From assembly GCA_000432135.1 (NCBI GenBank), contig HF990602.1, positions 1-51,403 of the forward strand: 51,403 bases of DNA. The letters are read 5' to 3'. The notes under the pieces were generated by a model. The model was not told the DNA's origin, did not search any database, and worked only from the letters and a program-made list of their open reading frames with translations. Positions within the stretch are counted from its first letter, which is position 1. Each line of letters opens with the position of its first letter. Shown piece by piece: positions 7,135-15,350 of the stretch. Origin of the DNA: Firmicutes bacterium CAG:124 (lineage in GTDB: Bacteria > Bacillota > Clostridia > Oscillospirales > Oscillospiraceae). Both the position numbers and the translations under genes were made by a program.

Positions 7135-9285
7135 ATGGAGCTGCTGGAGGGACTGAATGCGGCGCAGCGGGAGGCTGTTTTGTCGACTGAGGGCTTTGTG
7201 CGCGTGATCGCGGGCGCAGGCTCCGGCAAGACGCGGGCGCTGACGCGGCGGTTTGCGTATCTGGTGACGGAGCTGGGCATTCTGCCGGGAAATCTGCTGT
7301 GTGTGACGTTCACAAACAAGGCCGCGAACGAAATGCGCCAGCGCATCCACAACCTGACCGGAGACGAGGATACTGGTTACATCAACACCTTCCACGGCTT
7401 CTGCGTCTCCATTTTGCAGGAGGACAGCCACGCCGTCGGCTATCCCAAAAGCTTCCTTGTGCTCGACAACAGCGATATCGACGCGATGCTCCAGATCATT
7501 TATGAGGAGCGCGGGCTGACGCTGCGCGACATGACGTTCTCCCACGCGCGGGACATGATCGAGATGCTGAAATTAAAGGAGCGGCCTGCGTATTACGAGG
7601 ATATGCTCACGCTGCCGCTCGATACGCTGAAGGAAAAATACTGGCAGGCCGAAAGCGCAAAAGATATTATTTTTTACGGCTATCTCTATCAGGAAAAGAA
7701 GTGCTTCGCGCTGGATTATAACGACCTGATCGTCTTCTCGCTCCACATCTTCCGCACGCATGAGGATATCCGCCTCAAGTGGCAGAAGCGGCTGGAATAC
7801 ATCATGATCGACGAATTTCAGGACATTGACCCGCCGCAGTATGCGCTGATGCAGGTGCTGTGCGGGTATCACAAGAACCTGTTTATCGTCGGCGATCCCG
7901 ACCAGACCATCTACACATGGCGCGGGGCCGACGTGCGGTACCTGCTGGACTTTGACAAGGTCTATCCCACGGCGAAGACCATCATGATGATGGAAAATTA
8001 CCGCTCCACGCCGGAGATTCTGGCCGCCTGCAACAGTCTGATCGCGAAAAACGCGAACCGCATCAAAAAAGACCTTCTGCCCATGCTGCCGGGCGGCGCG
8101 CCGGTTCTGTGCCACCACGCGGCCAACAGCGAACAGGAAGCCCGTTGGATCGCCGCGCAGATCAAAACGCTCCACGAGGCCGGGACACCCTACCGCGATA
8201 TGGCGATTTTGTACCGTGCACATTATATCACGCGCGGCGTGGAGGAAATTCTGCTGAAGGAAAAAATTCCGTACACGATCTACAGCGGCGTGCAGTTCTT
8301 CGCCCGCGCGGAGATCAAGGACGCGCTGAGCTATCTGCGCATGATCGCCTGCCGGGACGATCTGTCGTTCCTGCGCATTGCGAACGTGCCGAAGCGCAAC
8401 CTCGGCGAACGCCGCATGGCGTTTTTGAAGGACTACGCTGCGCAGAACGGCTGTTCGCTCTATGACGCGCTGCGCCGGAATCTGGACAGCGAGCTGCTGC
8501 GCGGGACGAAGGGCGGGAAATTCGTCTCGCTCATCGAGTCGTTCACCGGCATTTATGAGCAGATGCCCGTTTCCGAGCTGCTGGCCGCCGTTCTGAACGA
8601 GAGCGGCTACGAGGCCATGCTCCGCACGGAGGGCAGCCAGATGCGGCTGGACAATCTGGCCGAGCTGAAGCAGTCGGTCTATGCCTACGAGACGACCTGC
8701 GGCGAGGAATGCACGCTGGAGCATTATCTGGCGCACGTCGCGCTGTTCACAAACGCCGATCTCGACGATCCGCGCGATCAGGTGCGGCTCATGACCGTCC
8801 ACAGCGCGAAGGGACTGGAATTCCCGCACGTGTTCCTGTGCGCGATGAACGAGGGCATTTTCCCGTCGAAAAAGACGCGGACGCTGCCCGGCATGGAGGA
8901 GGAACGACGGCTGTGCTTCGTCGCCATGACGCGTGCACAGAAAGCGCTCTACCTGTCCGAGGCCGAGGGGCGCAATCTGGACGGCAGCCCGCGCTATCCG
9001 TCGCGCTTCCTGCTGGATATCGACGATTCGCTTTTGACCTTTACGCACACCCCGCGCGAGGATCTCATCCGGCAGGCGCGGGAATACATCGGCTTTTCCA
9101 CCAGACTTCTGGACGAAAGCAGCCTGCCGCAGGGCTTCGCCCCCGGCACGCGGGTCCGTCACGCCGTCTTCGGGCCGGGCACGGTTCTGGAGCTTGACCC
9201 CGCGCAGAGGGCGCAGCTGGTGCAGTTCGATTCCATGCCCACTCCGCGCCTGCTCTCTCTGCGCACAAAGCTGGAACGGATCTGA
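7135..9285 (+). CDS. UvrD/PcrA-type superfamily 1 DNA helicase
   Basis: A 716-residue ATP-dependent 3'-5' DNA helicase of superfamily 1A. Motif I is AGAGSGKT (26-33), motif Ia TFTNKAANEM, motif II DEFQDI (about 225), motif III GDPDQTIYTWRGA (about 252), motif IV with ENYRST, motif V TVHSAKGLEFPHVF and motif VI EERRLCFVAMTRAQ. The C-terminal part (HAVFGPGTVLELD) is a short Tudor-like PcrA tail. It is close to PcrA in plan and similar in length; Clostridia often carry both PcrA and a second paralogue, so the symbol is withheld. It should act in repair or in clearing protein from DNA. GGAGGGACGCGC precedes the ATG. Confidence 0.92.
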   Translation: MELLEGLNAAQREAVLSTEGFVRVIAGAGSGKTRALTRRFAYLVTELGILPGNLLCVTFTNKAANEMRQRIHNLTGDEDTGYINTFHGFCVSILQEDSHAVGYPKSFLVLDNSDIDAMLQIIYEERGLTLRDMTFSHARDMIEMLKLKERPAYYEDMLTLPLDTLKEKYWQAESAKDIIFYGYLYQEKKCFALDYNDLIVFSLHIFRTHEDIRLKWQKRLEYIMIDEFQDIDPPQYALMQVLCGYHKNLFIVGDPDQTIYTWRGADVRYLLDFDKVYPTAKTIMMMENYRSTPEILAACNSLIAKNANRIKKDLLPMLPGGAPVLCHHAANSEQEARWIAAQIKTLHEAGTPYRDMAILYRAHYITRGVEEILLKEKIPYTIYSGVQFFARAEIKDALSYLRMIACRDDLSFLRIANVPKRNLGERRMAFLKDYAAQNGCSLYDALRRNLDSELLRGTKGGKFVSLIESFTGIYEQMPVSELLAAVLNESGYEAMLRTEGSQMRLDNLAELKQSVYAYETTCGEECTLEHYLAHVALFTNADLDDPRDQVRLMTVHSAKGLEFPHVFLCAMNEGIFPSKKTRTLPGMEEERRLCFVAMTRAQKALYLSEAEGRNLDGSPRYPSRFLLDIDDSLLTFTHTPREDLIRQAREYIGFSTRLLDESSLPQGFAPGTRVRHAVFGPGTVLELDPAQRAQLVQFDSMPTPRLLSLRTKLERI

Positions 9286-9314
9286 GCCGTCCGGGCGCGG
9301 GTGGTTCCGCGCGG

Positions 9315-9536
9315 TTACTCTGTGAACGTGTACCGGATCATGACGCCCTTGCCGTCGCCCGTGGTGATGACGGTGTCGCCGGAGGCGTTTTTGCCGGAAT
9401 CCAGAACGGGATAACGCCCCTGCGCCGCAACATACGCCTCGGGGCTGGCGGCCTCGATCTGCTTGAATTCCCGTGCCGCGTGCGCTTCGCCGCCGCAGGG
9501 ATTGATCGTCTCGATCAGAACTTCGTATTCGTGCAT
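9315..9536 (-). CDS. Small conserved-looking protein, 73 residues
   Basis: A 73-residue soluble protein (begins MHEYEVLIETINPCGG; ends near ITTGDGKGVMIRYTFTE) with its own promoter and the ribosome binding sequence GAAAGGGG upstream of ATG 9536. It has a mixed alpha/beta look. I recognise no function. It converges with the helicase gene, their ends only 29 bases apart, with no clear terminator between them. In-frame sequence upstream of the ATG overlaps the M14 gene on the same strand and is a shadow. Confidence 0.7.
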   Translation of the reverse strand: MHEYEVLIETINPCGGEAHAAREFKQIEAASPEAYVAAQGRYPVLDSGKNASGDTVITTGDGKGVMIRYTFTE

Positions 9537-9569
9537 AAACCTTTGCACCCCTTTCTCGTTTCTGTCTTC

Positions 9570-9599
9570 AGTATACCACAGGCGGTGAAAAGTATGCAA
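9570..9599 (-). promoter_or_regulatory. Promoter of the 73-residue gene
   Basis: Leftward TTGCAT (9599-9594) and TATACT (9575-9570), spaced 18 bases, about 35 bases before the start codon. Confidence 0.55.
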
Positions 9600-9628
9600 G
9601 AATAGAAAATTATGGTTTTCTGGATATC

Positions 9629-10549
9629 TTACCACTGCATCGCGGCGGTAAAAATCGCGCTGAGGGCGCGCGTGATCTCCGGCAGCTGCGAGGTGGGCAG
9701 CGGGTTTTCGCCAAGACCGGCCTCGATCGTGAACGCGGGCCGCTTGAATACCTGCAAAAACCAGTCCTTGAAGCCCGCATTGGCCGATTCCGGCGGCACA
9801 GGCTCGACCGGGTAGCCGGAGGCGTCCGAAAACGCCTGCGCCAGCGCGTGAGCGCCCGGCGGAGCTGTTTCGTCCGGGCCGGGATAGATCACGGAGCCCT
9901 GCGTGTGCAGCGCCAGCATCAGCTCCGGATGGATGCAGCGCGTAAAGGCGGCGAGCGCCGCCGTCTCCGGCTGATCCAGCGGAGAAAAGCCCGCAAAGTC
10001 TCTCGGCGCGGGGGTGGACACGCCCTGCGCCTTTTTGATGCGCCGCGCCGCTTCCCACCGGGCGGGATAGTTGAGGTTCAGATCGACCCCACGCAGATTC
10101 GCCTTCCAGCCGGACGGGAACGGGATATCGGGGTACTGCGCGGCAATGTCTGCCGCCGCCCGGTATTCCGGGCTTCCGGGCGCGCAGACGCCTGCGGCCA
10201 GATCCGCCCCGTCCGGGTTGACCAGCGGGACGAGATAGACCATTGCGTTATGATACAGCTCCCGCGCTTCTGCGCCGCAGACCGCTTCGCCGTCCAGCAG
10301 CGCATTGCAGAACGTGAACAGCCACTGCCAGACGGCGTCCGACGTGATCGTCTCGTTTGCGTGGTGCCCGGCGGTGATGAGCAGCTTGCGGCTGCCGGAG
10401 CCGAACTGCAGCGCGTACACGCTGCGGCCGAAGGCCGTGCGCGTGAGCGTTTTGACGTAGACAAAAGGAAATTGCCGGCGCAGGCGCAGGAGATACGCCT
10501 CCTGCCGGCAAGAGGTCATGGAAACAGGATCGGAAATCAGGTTCTGCAT
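9629..10549 (-). CDS. M14-family zinc carboxypeptidase
   Basis: A 306-residue cytosolic-looking peptidase of the M14 family, of the gamma-D-glutamyl-diaminopimelate peptidase kind by likeness. The zinc ligands are in HHANET (His and Glu of HxxE) and in LALHTQG (the distal His); the catalytic Glu is in FTIEAGLGEN. The substrate-binding DLNLNYP (usual D-x-N-R-N region) is present. No signal peptide is seen. The start is ATG 10549, preceded by GGAGGGTG at 8 bases; an upstream ATG at 10603 lies inside the M18 end. The binding sequence is part of a hairpin (10558-10589), so translation may depend on the state of the transcript. Peptidoglycan peptide recycling is a likely role. Confidence 0.85.
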   Translation of the reverse strand: MQNLISDPVSMTSCRQEAYLLRLRRQFPFVYVKTLTRTAFGRSVYALQFGSGSRKLLITAGHHANETITSDAVWQWLFTFCNALLDGEAVCGAEARELYHNAMVYLVPLVNPDGADLAAGVCAPGSPEYRAAADIAAQYPDIPFPSGWKANLRGVDLNLNYPARWEAARRIKKAQGVSTPAPRDFAGFSPLDQPETAALAAFTRCIHPELMLALHTQGSVIYPGPDETAPPGAHALAQAFSDASGYPVEPVPPESANAGFKDWFLQVFKRPAFTIEAGLGENPLPTSQLPEITRALSAIFTAAMQW

Positions 10550-10557
10550 GGACAAAA

Positions 10558-10589
10558 CACCCTCCAGCATATATCTATGCCGGAGGGTG
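10558..10589 (-). terminator. Hairpin between the M18 and M14 genes, containing the M14 Shine-Dalgarno
   Basis: Leftward CACCCTCC (10589-10582) pairs with GGAGGGTG (10565-10558), with an inner GCAT pairing, followed by TTTT (10557-10554). It is a plausible intrinsic terminator for the upstream gene, and its 3' arm is the ribosome binding sequence of the M14 gene. Confidence 0.55.
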
Positions 10590-10607
10590 CTTCTGTATGC
10601 CAAAATT

Positions 10608-11996
10608 TTAATTCTGCTCGAAGAAAACCTTCATGCCCTTGTAGGTCATGTAGCAGTCGAGCTTTGCGACCGTCTCATACGGCGCGTGCATGGAAAGCAC
10701 GGGGACGCCCGCGTCGAGCGTGTCGATGTTGCGCTTGGCCATGTACTTTGCGACCGTTCCGCCGCCGCCTGCGTCGGTCTTGCCAAGCTCGGCCATCTGC
10801 CACATGACGCCGTTGCCGTTGAACAGCCTGCGGATGCGGCCCACGACCTCGGCAGACGCGTCGGACGCGCCGCCCTTGCCGCCGGAGCCGGTGTACTTGC
10901 ACAGGCCCACGCCGTAGTTGACATAGGCCGCGTTGCGGCGCTCATAGACCTCGGAGAAGTTGGGGTCGTAAGCGGCGGTGACGTCGGCGGAGATGCAGAA
11001 AGAATTCGCAAAGCAGTCGGTCAGCTCGACGGACTGCATTCCGCAGAGCGTCTTCATGAAGTGCTCAAACGCCTCGGACTGCATACCGGACACGCCCTCG
11101 GAGCCGATCTCTTCCTTGTCGGCGAAGATGCACACGGCGGTCTTCTCCGGCACGTCCAGCTGCAGAATCGCGGCCAGCTCCGCATACGCGCAGACGCGGT
11201 CGTCATGGCCGTAGGCGCCGATGAGGCTGCGGTCAAAGCCGAGGTCGCGGGCGTTTGCCGCCGGGACGGCCTCCAGCTCGGCGGAGATAAAATCCTCCTC
11301 CACAATGCCGTATTTCTCATGCAGGATGCGCATGATGGCAAGCTTCACGCGGTCGGAGCCGTCGTCGTCCGGCTCGGGCCAGCTGCCGATAAGGATGTTG
11401 AGGGATTCGGACGGAATGGCCTCGTTCAGCGGCTTTTTGCCCTGTTCGCGGCCCAGATGGGGCAGCAGGTCGTTGATGACGAACTGCGGGTCTTCGGGGT
11501 CCGCGCCGATCTTGACATAGATTTCGCTTCCGTCCGCGCGGACGATCTTGCCGTGCAGCTCCAGCGGGACCGTGACCCACTGGTACTTGCGGATGCCGCC
11601 GTAGTGGTGCGTCTTGATGTAGGCCAGCTCCGCATCCTCATAGAGGGGGTTGGGCTTGAAGTCCAGACGCGGCGCGTCGGTATGGGCCGCGCCGATGTTC
11701 GCGCCTTCGGAAAGCGGCTTTTTTCCGATCACGGCCAGCAGGATGGACTTGCCGCGGTTGACGGAGTAGACCTTGTCGCCCGCCTTGAGGGCCATACCGG
11801 CGGTCAGCTCACGGAAGCCCGCCTTTTCGGCCAGCTCCACGGCGGACACGACGCATTCGCGCTCGGTCTTCGAGCGGTCGAGGAACGCCTTATAGTCCTC
11901 GCAGTAGGTCAGCATCGCGGCCTCGTCCTCTTTGGTGAGGCGGTCATGGCCATGCTTGGGCTGATAAAGCAGCGCCTCTCGTTCCTGTTTTGTCAT
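10608..11996 (-). CDS. M18-family aminopeptidase (internal start in the CoaE frame)
   Basis: Read from ATG 11996 this is a 462-residue M18 aminopeptidase, the usual family length, so this start is likely to be real even though the frame is open upstream. Metal-binding motifs are GAAHTDAPRLD (His and Asp), ADKEEIGSEG (the catalytic Glu pair), DVTAAYDP and MHAPYETVAK (late His). AAAGGAG is placed 8 bases before the ATG. The enzyme is a cytosolic dinuclear zinc peptidase forming large oligomers, cleaving N-terminal residues (acidic ones in many family members). It shares its frame with the upstream dephospho-CoA kinase. Confidence 0.85.
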   Translation of the reverse strand: MTKQEREALLYQPKHGHDRLTKEDEAAMLTYCEDYKAFLDRSKTERECVVSAVELAEKAGFRELTAGMALKAGDKVYSVNRGKSILLAVIGKKPLSEGANIGAAHTDAPRLDFKPNPLYEDAELAYIKTHHYGGIRKYQWVTVPLELHGKIVRADGSEIYVKIGADPEDPQFVINDLLPHLGREQGKKPLNEAIPSESLNILIGSWPEPDDDGSDRVKLAIMRILHEKYGIVEEDFISAELEAVPAANARDLGFDRSLIGAYGHDDRVCAYAELAAILQLDVPEKTAVCIFADKEEIGSEGVSGMQSEAFEHFMKTLCGMQSVELTDCFANSFCISADVTAAYDPNFSEVYERRNAAYVNYGVGLCKYTGSGGKGGASDASAEVVGRIRRLFNGNGVMWQMAELGKTDAGGGGTVAKYMAKRNIDTLDAGVPVLSMHAPYETVAKLDCYMTYKGMKVFFEQN

Positions 11997-12608
11997 GGGG
12001 AAAGCTCCTTTCAGAATATTTGTTAGATATTGGTCAGCCGTGCGCGCGAATTGTTCGCGCGTTCCGGCGTTCTGGAGAATGGTGCCGCAGTGCGATTCAT
12101 AAAAGCTGTCCGGCTTCTGCGCGTCCACGCGCAGCGCGGCGTATTCCCGCGTCAGACCGTCGCGCGCCATGATGCGCGCGATGCGCGTCTCGCGTCCGGC
12201 CAGCACGCCCACCGTCGTATCGCAGAGCGCGGCCAGCCCGGATTCAAACAGGTTGATCGCGTCAATGGCGAACAGCCGCCGCCCGGCAGCCCGTTCGCGC
12301 ACGAGCCTTGCGCGGACTGCATTCCCGACGTGGAAAAAGACAATCTCATTGAGCTGCGCCATGCGCGCCTTATCGCCGAAGACCAGCTGCCCCAGCGCCT
12401 TGCGCCGCAGGCCCCCGTCTGCGCCGAACGCGTCCGGAAAGGCTGTTTGCAGCTCCTGCCGCAGCGCCGCGCCCTCTTTGGAGGCAAGCAGCGCGTAATA
12501 CAGCGCGTCGCAGTCGACGATATACCCGCCGCGCCGCTCGATCTGCTGCAAAAGCGTCGTCTTGCCGCAGCCGGTCGGGCCGGTGATGCCGATGACAAGC
12601 ATGCTCAT
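10608..12608 (-). CDS. coaE: Dephospho-CoA kinase fused in frame to M18 aminopeptidase
   Basis: One open frame of 666 residues. Residues 1 to about 204 are dephospho-CoA kinase (last step of CoA synthesis, phosphate to the 3'-hydroxyl of dephospho-CoA): P-loop GPTGCGKT (10-17), DCDALYY, and the lid region near residues 120-150. Without a stop codon the frame runs through KGAFP into MTKQE, the start of an M18 aminopeptidase. Start ATG 12608 overlaps the Sua5 stop as ATGA. Normal CoaE is about 200 residues, so the kinase domain is complete. The aminopeptidase still has its own AAAGGAG before ATG 11996, so both a fusion and a separate peptidase may be made. No case of this fusion is known to me. 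Confidence 0.8.
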   Translation of the reverse strand: MSMLVIGITGPTGCGKTTLLQQIERRGGYIVDCDALYYALLASKEGAALRQELQTAFPDAFGADGGLRRKALGQLVFGDKARMAQLNEIVFFHVGNAVRARLVRERAAGRRLFAIDAINLFESGLAALCDTTVGVLAGRETRIARIMARDGLTREYAALRVDAQKPDSFYESHCGTILQNAGTREQFARTADQYLTNILKGAFPMTKQEREALLYQPKHGHDRLTKEDEAAMLTYCEDYKAFLDRSKTERECVVSAVELAEKAGFRELTAGMALKAGDKVYSVNRGKSILLAVIGKKPLSEGANIGAAHTDAPRLDFKPNPLYEDAELAYIKTHHYGGIRKYQWVTVPLELHGKIVRADGSEIYVKIGADPEDPQFVINDLLPHLGREQGKKPLNEAIPSESLNILIGSWPEPDDDGSDRVKLAIMRILHEKYGIVEEDFISAELEAVPAANARDLGFDRSLIGAYGHDDRVCAYAELAAILQLDVPEKTAVCIFADKEEIGSEGVSGMQSEAFEHFMKTLCGMQSVELTDCFANSFCISADVTAAYDPNFSEVYERRNAAYVNYGVGLCKYTGSGGKGGASDASAEVVGRIRRLFNGNGVMWQMAELGKTDAGGGGTVAKYMAKRNIDTLDAGVPVLSMHAPYETVAKLDCYMTYKGMKVFFEQN

Positions 12609-13627
12609 ACCTCGATCACGTGGAAGCCCGCCGCTTTTTTCAGCCGGTTCGCGACGGCAAGGCCAAGCCCCGCCGTGTCGGGGCACTGGGCGTAAATTTC
12701 CGTGACGGCTTCGTGGTCAAACTCACGCAGCGCGTCGAACACGCGCCGGGCCTGCTCCTCCTTGTCCGCCGCCGGCCCAAGATCATGGATGCTGCGGCCG
12801 GAGAACAGGGCTTTGAATTCCGTAAAGCAGATCACACCTGCCCCCTCCGGCAGATGGGTCTGTATGTACCGTGCGGAGGCTTCCGGATCGCCGGTCACGA
12901 CCGTGACGGGGGCCTTGGGGGCATAATGGCGGTATTTCATGCCGGGGGCCTTGGGGCGTTCGCCGTCCTTCAGGAGCGAGACGACGGCCTTGTCCACGTC
13001 CACATGGCCGAGGACTGCCTCCAGCGCCTCAAGCGGCAGTCCGCCCGGACGAAGAAGACGCGGCGGCGTGCACGTCAGGTCGATGATCGTCGATTCCACG
13101 CCGACCGCGCACGGCCCGCCGTCGAACATCCCCTCGATCCTGCCGTCCATGTCCTCGATCATGTCCGCGATGCACGTCGGGCTGGGACGGCCCGAGGTAT
13201 TGCCGGACGGGGCCGCGATGGGCACGTCCGCTGCGGCGATGACCGCACGCGTAATGGGGTGGTTCGGGCAGCGGACGCCGACGGTATCCAGCCCGCCCGT
13301 CGTGCGCAGCGGGACGATGGGCTTCCGGGGCAAAATCATGGTCAGCGGCCCCGGCCAGAAGCTTTCCGCCAGCGCGTAAGCCTCCGGCGGGACATCTTCG
13401 CAGTACCGCTCCAGCCACGAGCTGTCTGGCACGTGGATAATGAGCGGGTTATCCTGCGGGCGGCCCTTGGCCAGAAAAATGCGCAGCACCGCGTCCTCAT
13501 TCAGCGCGTCCGCGCCGAGGCCATAGACCGTCTCCGTCGGGATCGCCAGCAGCCCGCCGTCCCGGATGATCTTCGCAGCGGCCTCAATATTCTCTTTTGT
13601 GGGGTCACGAAAATAGACTGTTTTCAC
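12605..13627 (-). CDS. L-threonylcarbamoyladenylate synthase (Sua5/YwlC)
   Basis: A 340-residue protein from a GTG start (13627), with AAGAAGGA 7 bases before it; the longer upstream reading into a repeat region was rejected. The N-terminal YrdC/Sua5 domain contains LLAIPTETVYGLG, the PLTMILPRK strand and SGRPSPT, which bind threonine, bicarbonate and ATP. The C-terminal Sua5 domain follows a linker after about residue 220 (GMKYRHYAPKAP), matching the two-domain YwlC form of about 346 residues. It makes threonylcarbamoyl-AMP for the t6A37 modification of ANN-decoding tRNAs. Its stop codon overlaps the coaE start, so these genes are translationally coupled. Confidence 0.92.
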   Translation of the reverse strand: MKTVYFRDPTKENIEAAAKIIRDGGLLAIPTETVYGLGADALNEDAVLRIFLAKGRPQDNPLIIHVPDSSWLERYCEDVPPEAYALAESFWPGPLTMILPRKPIVPLRTTGGLDTVGVRCPNHPITRAVIAAADVPIAAPSGNTSGRPSPTCIADMIEDMDGRIEGMFDGGPCAVGVESTIIDLTCTPPRLLRPGGLPLEALEAVLGHVDVDKAVVSLLKDGERPKAPGMKYRHYAPKAPVTVVTGDPEASARYIQTHLPEGAGVICFTEFKALFSGRSIHDLGPAADKEEQARRVFDALREFDHEAVTEIYAQCPDTAGLGLAVANRLKKAAGFHVIEV

Positions 13628-13680
13628 GTGTGGTTCCTTCTTGATGGTTAAGATGTTTTGCGGGGTTGTGGGCTGGGGGT

Positions 13681-13740
13681 GTCTCCGACGGCCCATTCTT
13701 TTCCGTCTTGCCGGAAAAGAATGGGGAGAAAAGGGGCGCT
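13681..13740. repeat. 60-bp palindromic repeat, copy B
   Basis: Inverted copy of 1-60. It has a 14-bp-armed hairpin (CCCATTCTTTTCCG and its complement) with compensating changes in both arms compared with copy A, and the same flank AGAAAAGGGGCGCT. It lies in the gap before the Sua5 gene. The gap 13628-14140 otherwise holds the MITE-like repeat and no supported gene. Confidence 0.7.
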
Positions 13741-13945
13741 GGTTACGGTTTGGTGCGTACTGCGGGTACGGTTTAGGCAAGTCCTTATTTTTGGGTATTA
13801 CGAACACACGGACTCACCCTACGTGCGATTTGGTACGCGCCGCCTGTTACGATACACCAAATTTGATAGTAGTTGCCTTTGAATGATTGCGGTAAAAACG
13901 CCTTGCATTCGAAATTTGCGGGGCAGCACGAATTTGCCGGAGTCA

Positions 13946-14052
13946 TGTAGGGGCCGATGCCCACATCGGCCCGCTGGGCAGCCACGGATTCGCCGTAGAT
14001 TCCCGTAAGAACCGGTGCGGTCTGCGGGCGGACAGAGTCGTCCGCCCCTACA
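13946..14052. mobile_element. MITE-like element 1 (107 bp)
   Basis: It begins TGTAGGGGC and ends GCCCCTACA, giving inverted ends, and each end continues into a small hairpin (13951-13972 and 14026-14047). The centre contains CGCCGTAGATTCCCGT. An inverted copy with the same ends and centre is at 23351-23454. No transposase is encoded, so it is non-autonomous if mobile. The shared ends and centre at two sites are seen directly; mobility is inferred. Confidence 0.6.
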
Positions 14053-14070
14053 GGAGAGAGCAAGAGTCGT

Positions 14071-14097
14071 TGTAGGGGCCGACGACTCTGTCGGCCC
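14071..14097. repeat. Single end of the MITE-like family
   Basis: TGTAGGGG followed by the hairpin GGGCCGAC / GTCGGCCC, the same as one end of the elements at 13946 and 23351 but without a matching distal end. It may be a solo or decayed copy. Confidence 0.5.
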
Positions 14098-14140
14098 AAT
14101 GAGAAGTTACGAATTTTCCGAGAATTACCGTAAAAACGCT

Positions 14141-14728
14141 TTACCCCTGCGCAGGCTCGTTATCTGGGTCGGGGAAATAGGTCGCCATACGGGGGTTGTT
14201 TTCGATGGTGTCCGGGTCGATGCCCTTTACGGCGCACCATTTGAAAAACGCTTTGCTGAGGAACGCGTTCAGGTTCTGCATGGCGCTGTAGAGATTGATC
14301 TCCTCGTCGCCGACAAAGAGGATCGTGTTCACGCCGCCGCGCGTGAGCAGGCTCCGCTGGCCCCTGATCTGGCTGTAGCGGAACTCTTTTTTGCCGTGAC
14401 CCCACGCCTTATACAGAAAACCCTCGTCGTCAAAGTAGATGACGACAGAAAAATAAGTACACAGCAAAATCACGCCGAAGATGATCGCCACAATGCTGCC
14501 GATGAGAAACAGCGTATCCGGCGTTCCAGCCAGATTTTTGATCAGCACTGCGACGCCCGCGAAGGTCAGGATCACACCGGCCACCGCGCTTTTCCTCGGC
14601 GGGCGGACGACCTGCTTGCTTTTTTCGAGTTTGGATTTCGGAAAAATCACTTTGAACAGCGTATCGATCAGAAAGCAGATGAGAAACACGACCGCACAGA
14701 CGATCAGGACAAAGATGTATTTGTTCAC
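14141..14728 (-). CDS. Membrane protein, unknown function
   Basis: A 195-residue protein with a first membrane helix at about residues 4-24 and a pair of helices at about 47-92, followed by a soluble part of some 100 residues with a beta-rich, PH-like look (VIYFDDEGFLYKAWG, VNTILFVGDEEINLY). Start is GTG 14728, overlapping the stop of the cyclo-ligase as GTGA and preceded by GAGGAGG, so the two are translationally coupled. The arrangement of helices and a cytosolic strand-rich domain resembles the bacterial PH-domain membrane proteins, but I cannot assign a family with confidence. Confidence 0.75.
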   Translation of the reverse strand: MNKYIFVLIVCAVVFLICFLIDTLFKVIFPKSKLEKSKQVVRPPRKSAVAGVILTFAGVAVLIKNLAGTPDTLFLIGSIVAIIFGVILLCTYFSVVIYFDDEGFLYKAWGHGKKEFRYSQIRGQRSLLTRGGVNTILFVGDEEINLYSAMQNLNAFLSKAFFKWCAVKGIDPDTIENNPRMATYFPDPDNEPAQG

Positions 14729-15279
14729 ACTTTTTCCTCCTCGACCGGCGCGGAAATGACATACTGCACCGGGATATCAAACGCGTCCGTGTCCAGATGG
14801 GAAAACATCTGGAACCCGTAACACAGCGCCAGCGTCACGTGCTTCGGGTGGGCGGCGAGATATTTGTCGTAAAAGCCCCCGCCATAGCCGCAGCGGTGGC
14901 CCTCCGGGTCAAAGGCGAGGCCCGGCATGAGCACGAGCGCCGTCTCGTCGTCCGCCTCCGGCCCGTCCGCGACCGGCTCCGGGATATTGTATGCGCCCGG
15001 CGCGACGGCAGACAGATCGTCCAGCCATAAGAACTTCATTTCATCGCCAAACACCTTCGGCACGGCTACGCGCTTGCCGTCCTGCTGCGCCCGACGCAGA
15101 ATGGCCGCCGTGCGCACCTCCTGATTGTAAGACAGATAGCCGTACAGGCTCCTCGCGGCCTGATAGGCCGGGTGCCGGAACAGCTGCTGGGCCAGACAGG
15201 CACTGGCCGCTTCCACCTGTGCGGGGGTCATGGCGCGTTTTTTCGCGCGGACGAACGCGCGGAGGTCCTTTTTCTCCAT
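14725..15279 (-). CDS. 5-formyltetrahydrofolate cyclo-ligase
   Basis: A 184-residue enzyme that converts 5-formyl-THF to 5,10-methenyl-THF using ATP. The family marks are RCGYGGGFYDKYLA (the glycine-rich ATP and folate site), LVLMPGLAFDPEG before it, YLSYNQEVRT in the N-terminal half and KKDLRAFVRAKKRAM at the start. The start is ATG 15279, MEKKDLRAF; the much longer open frame upstream runs opposite the 3' end of the next gene on the same strand and is not used. It heads a two-gene unit with the membrane protein at 14728. Length matches the family (180-200). Confidence 0.92.
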   Translation of the reverse strand: MEKKDLRAFVRAKKRAMTPAQVEAASACLAQQLFRHPAYQAARSLYGYLSYNQEVRTAAILRRAQQDGKRVAVPKVFGDEMKFLWLDDLSAVAPGAYNIPEPVADGPEADDETALVLMPGLAFDPEGHRCGYGGGFYDKYLAAHPKHVTLALCYGFQMFSHLDTDAFDIPVQYVISAPVEEEKV

Positions 15280-15350
15280 ATGTACGCCTCCCGGGGATGC
15301 CTGCCGAAAAACAGGCGTTTTTTCTATTTTACCCCGGAATCCGTTCTGCG

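Noticed and set aside
13741..13945. Possible small RNA or gene in the gap before the Sua5 gene
   Set aside because: No ORF with a binding site, no clear promoter and terminator pair; only repeat fragments were seen.
14015..14821. A 268-residue rightward frame opposite the membrane protein gene
   Set aside because: It is the mirror of the membrane-protein gene at 14141-14728, starts in the repeat zone, and its sequence is of shadow type.
15298..15325. Hairpin with a T run on the + strand before the cyclo-ligase gene, possible 6S RNA end
   Set aside because: No rightward gene or RNA promoter lies before it, and the link of 6S RNA with this gene is a proteobacterial arrangement.
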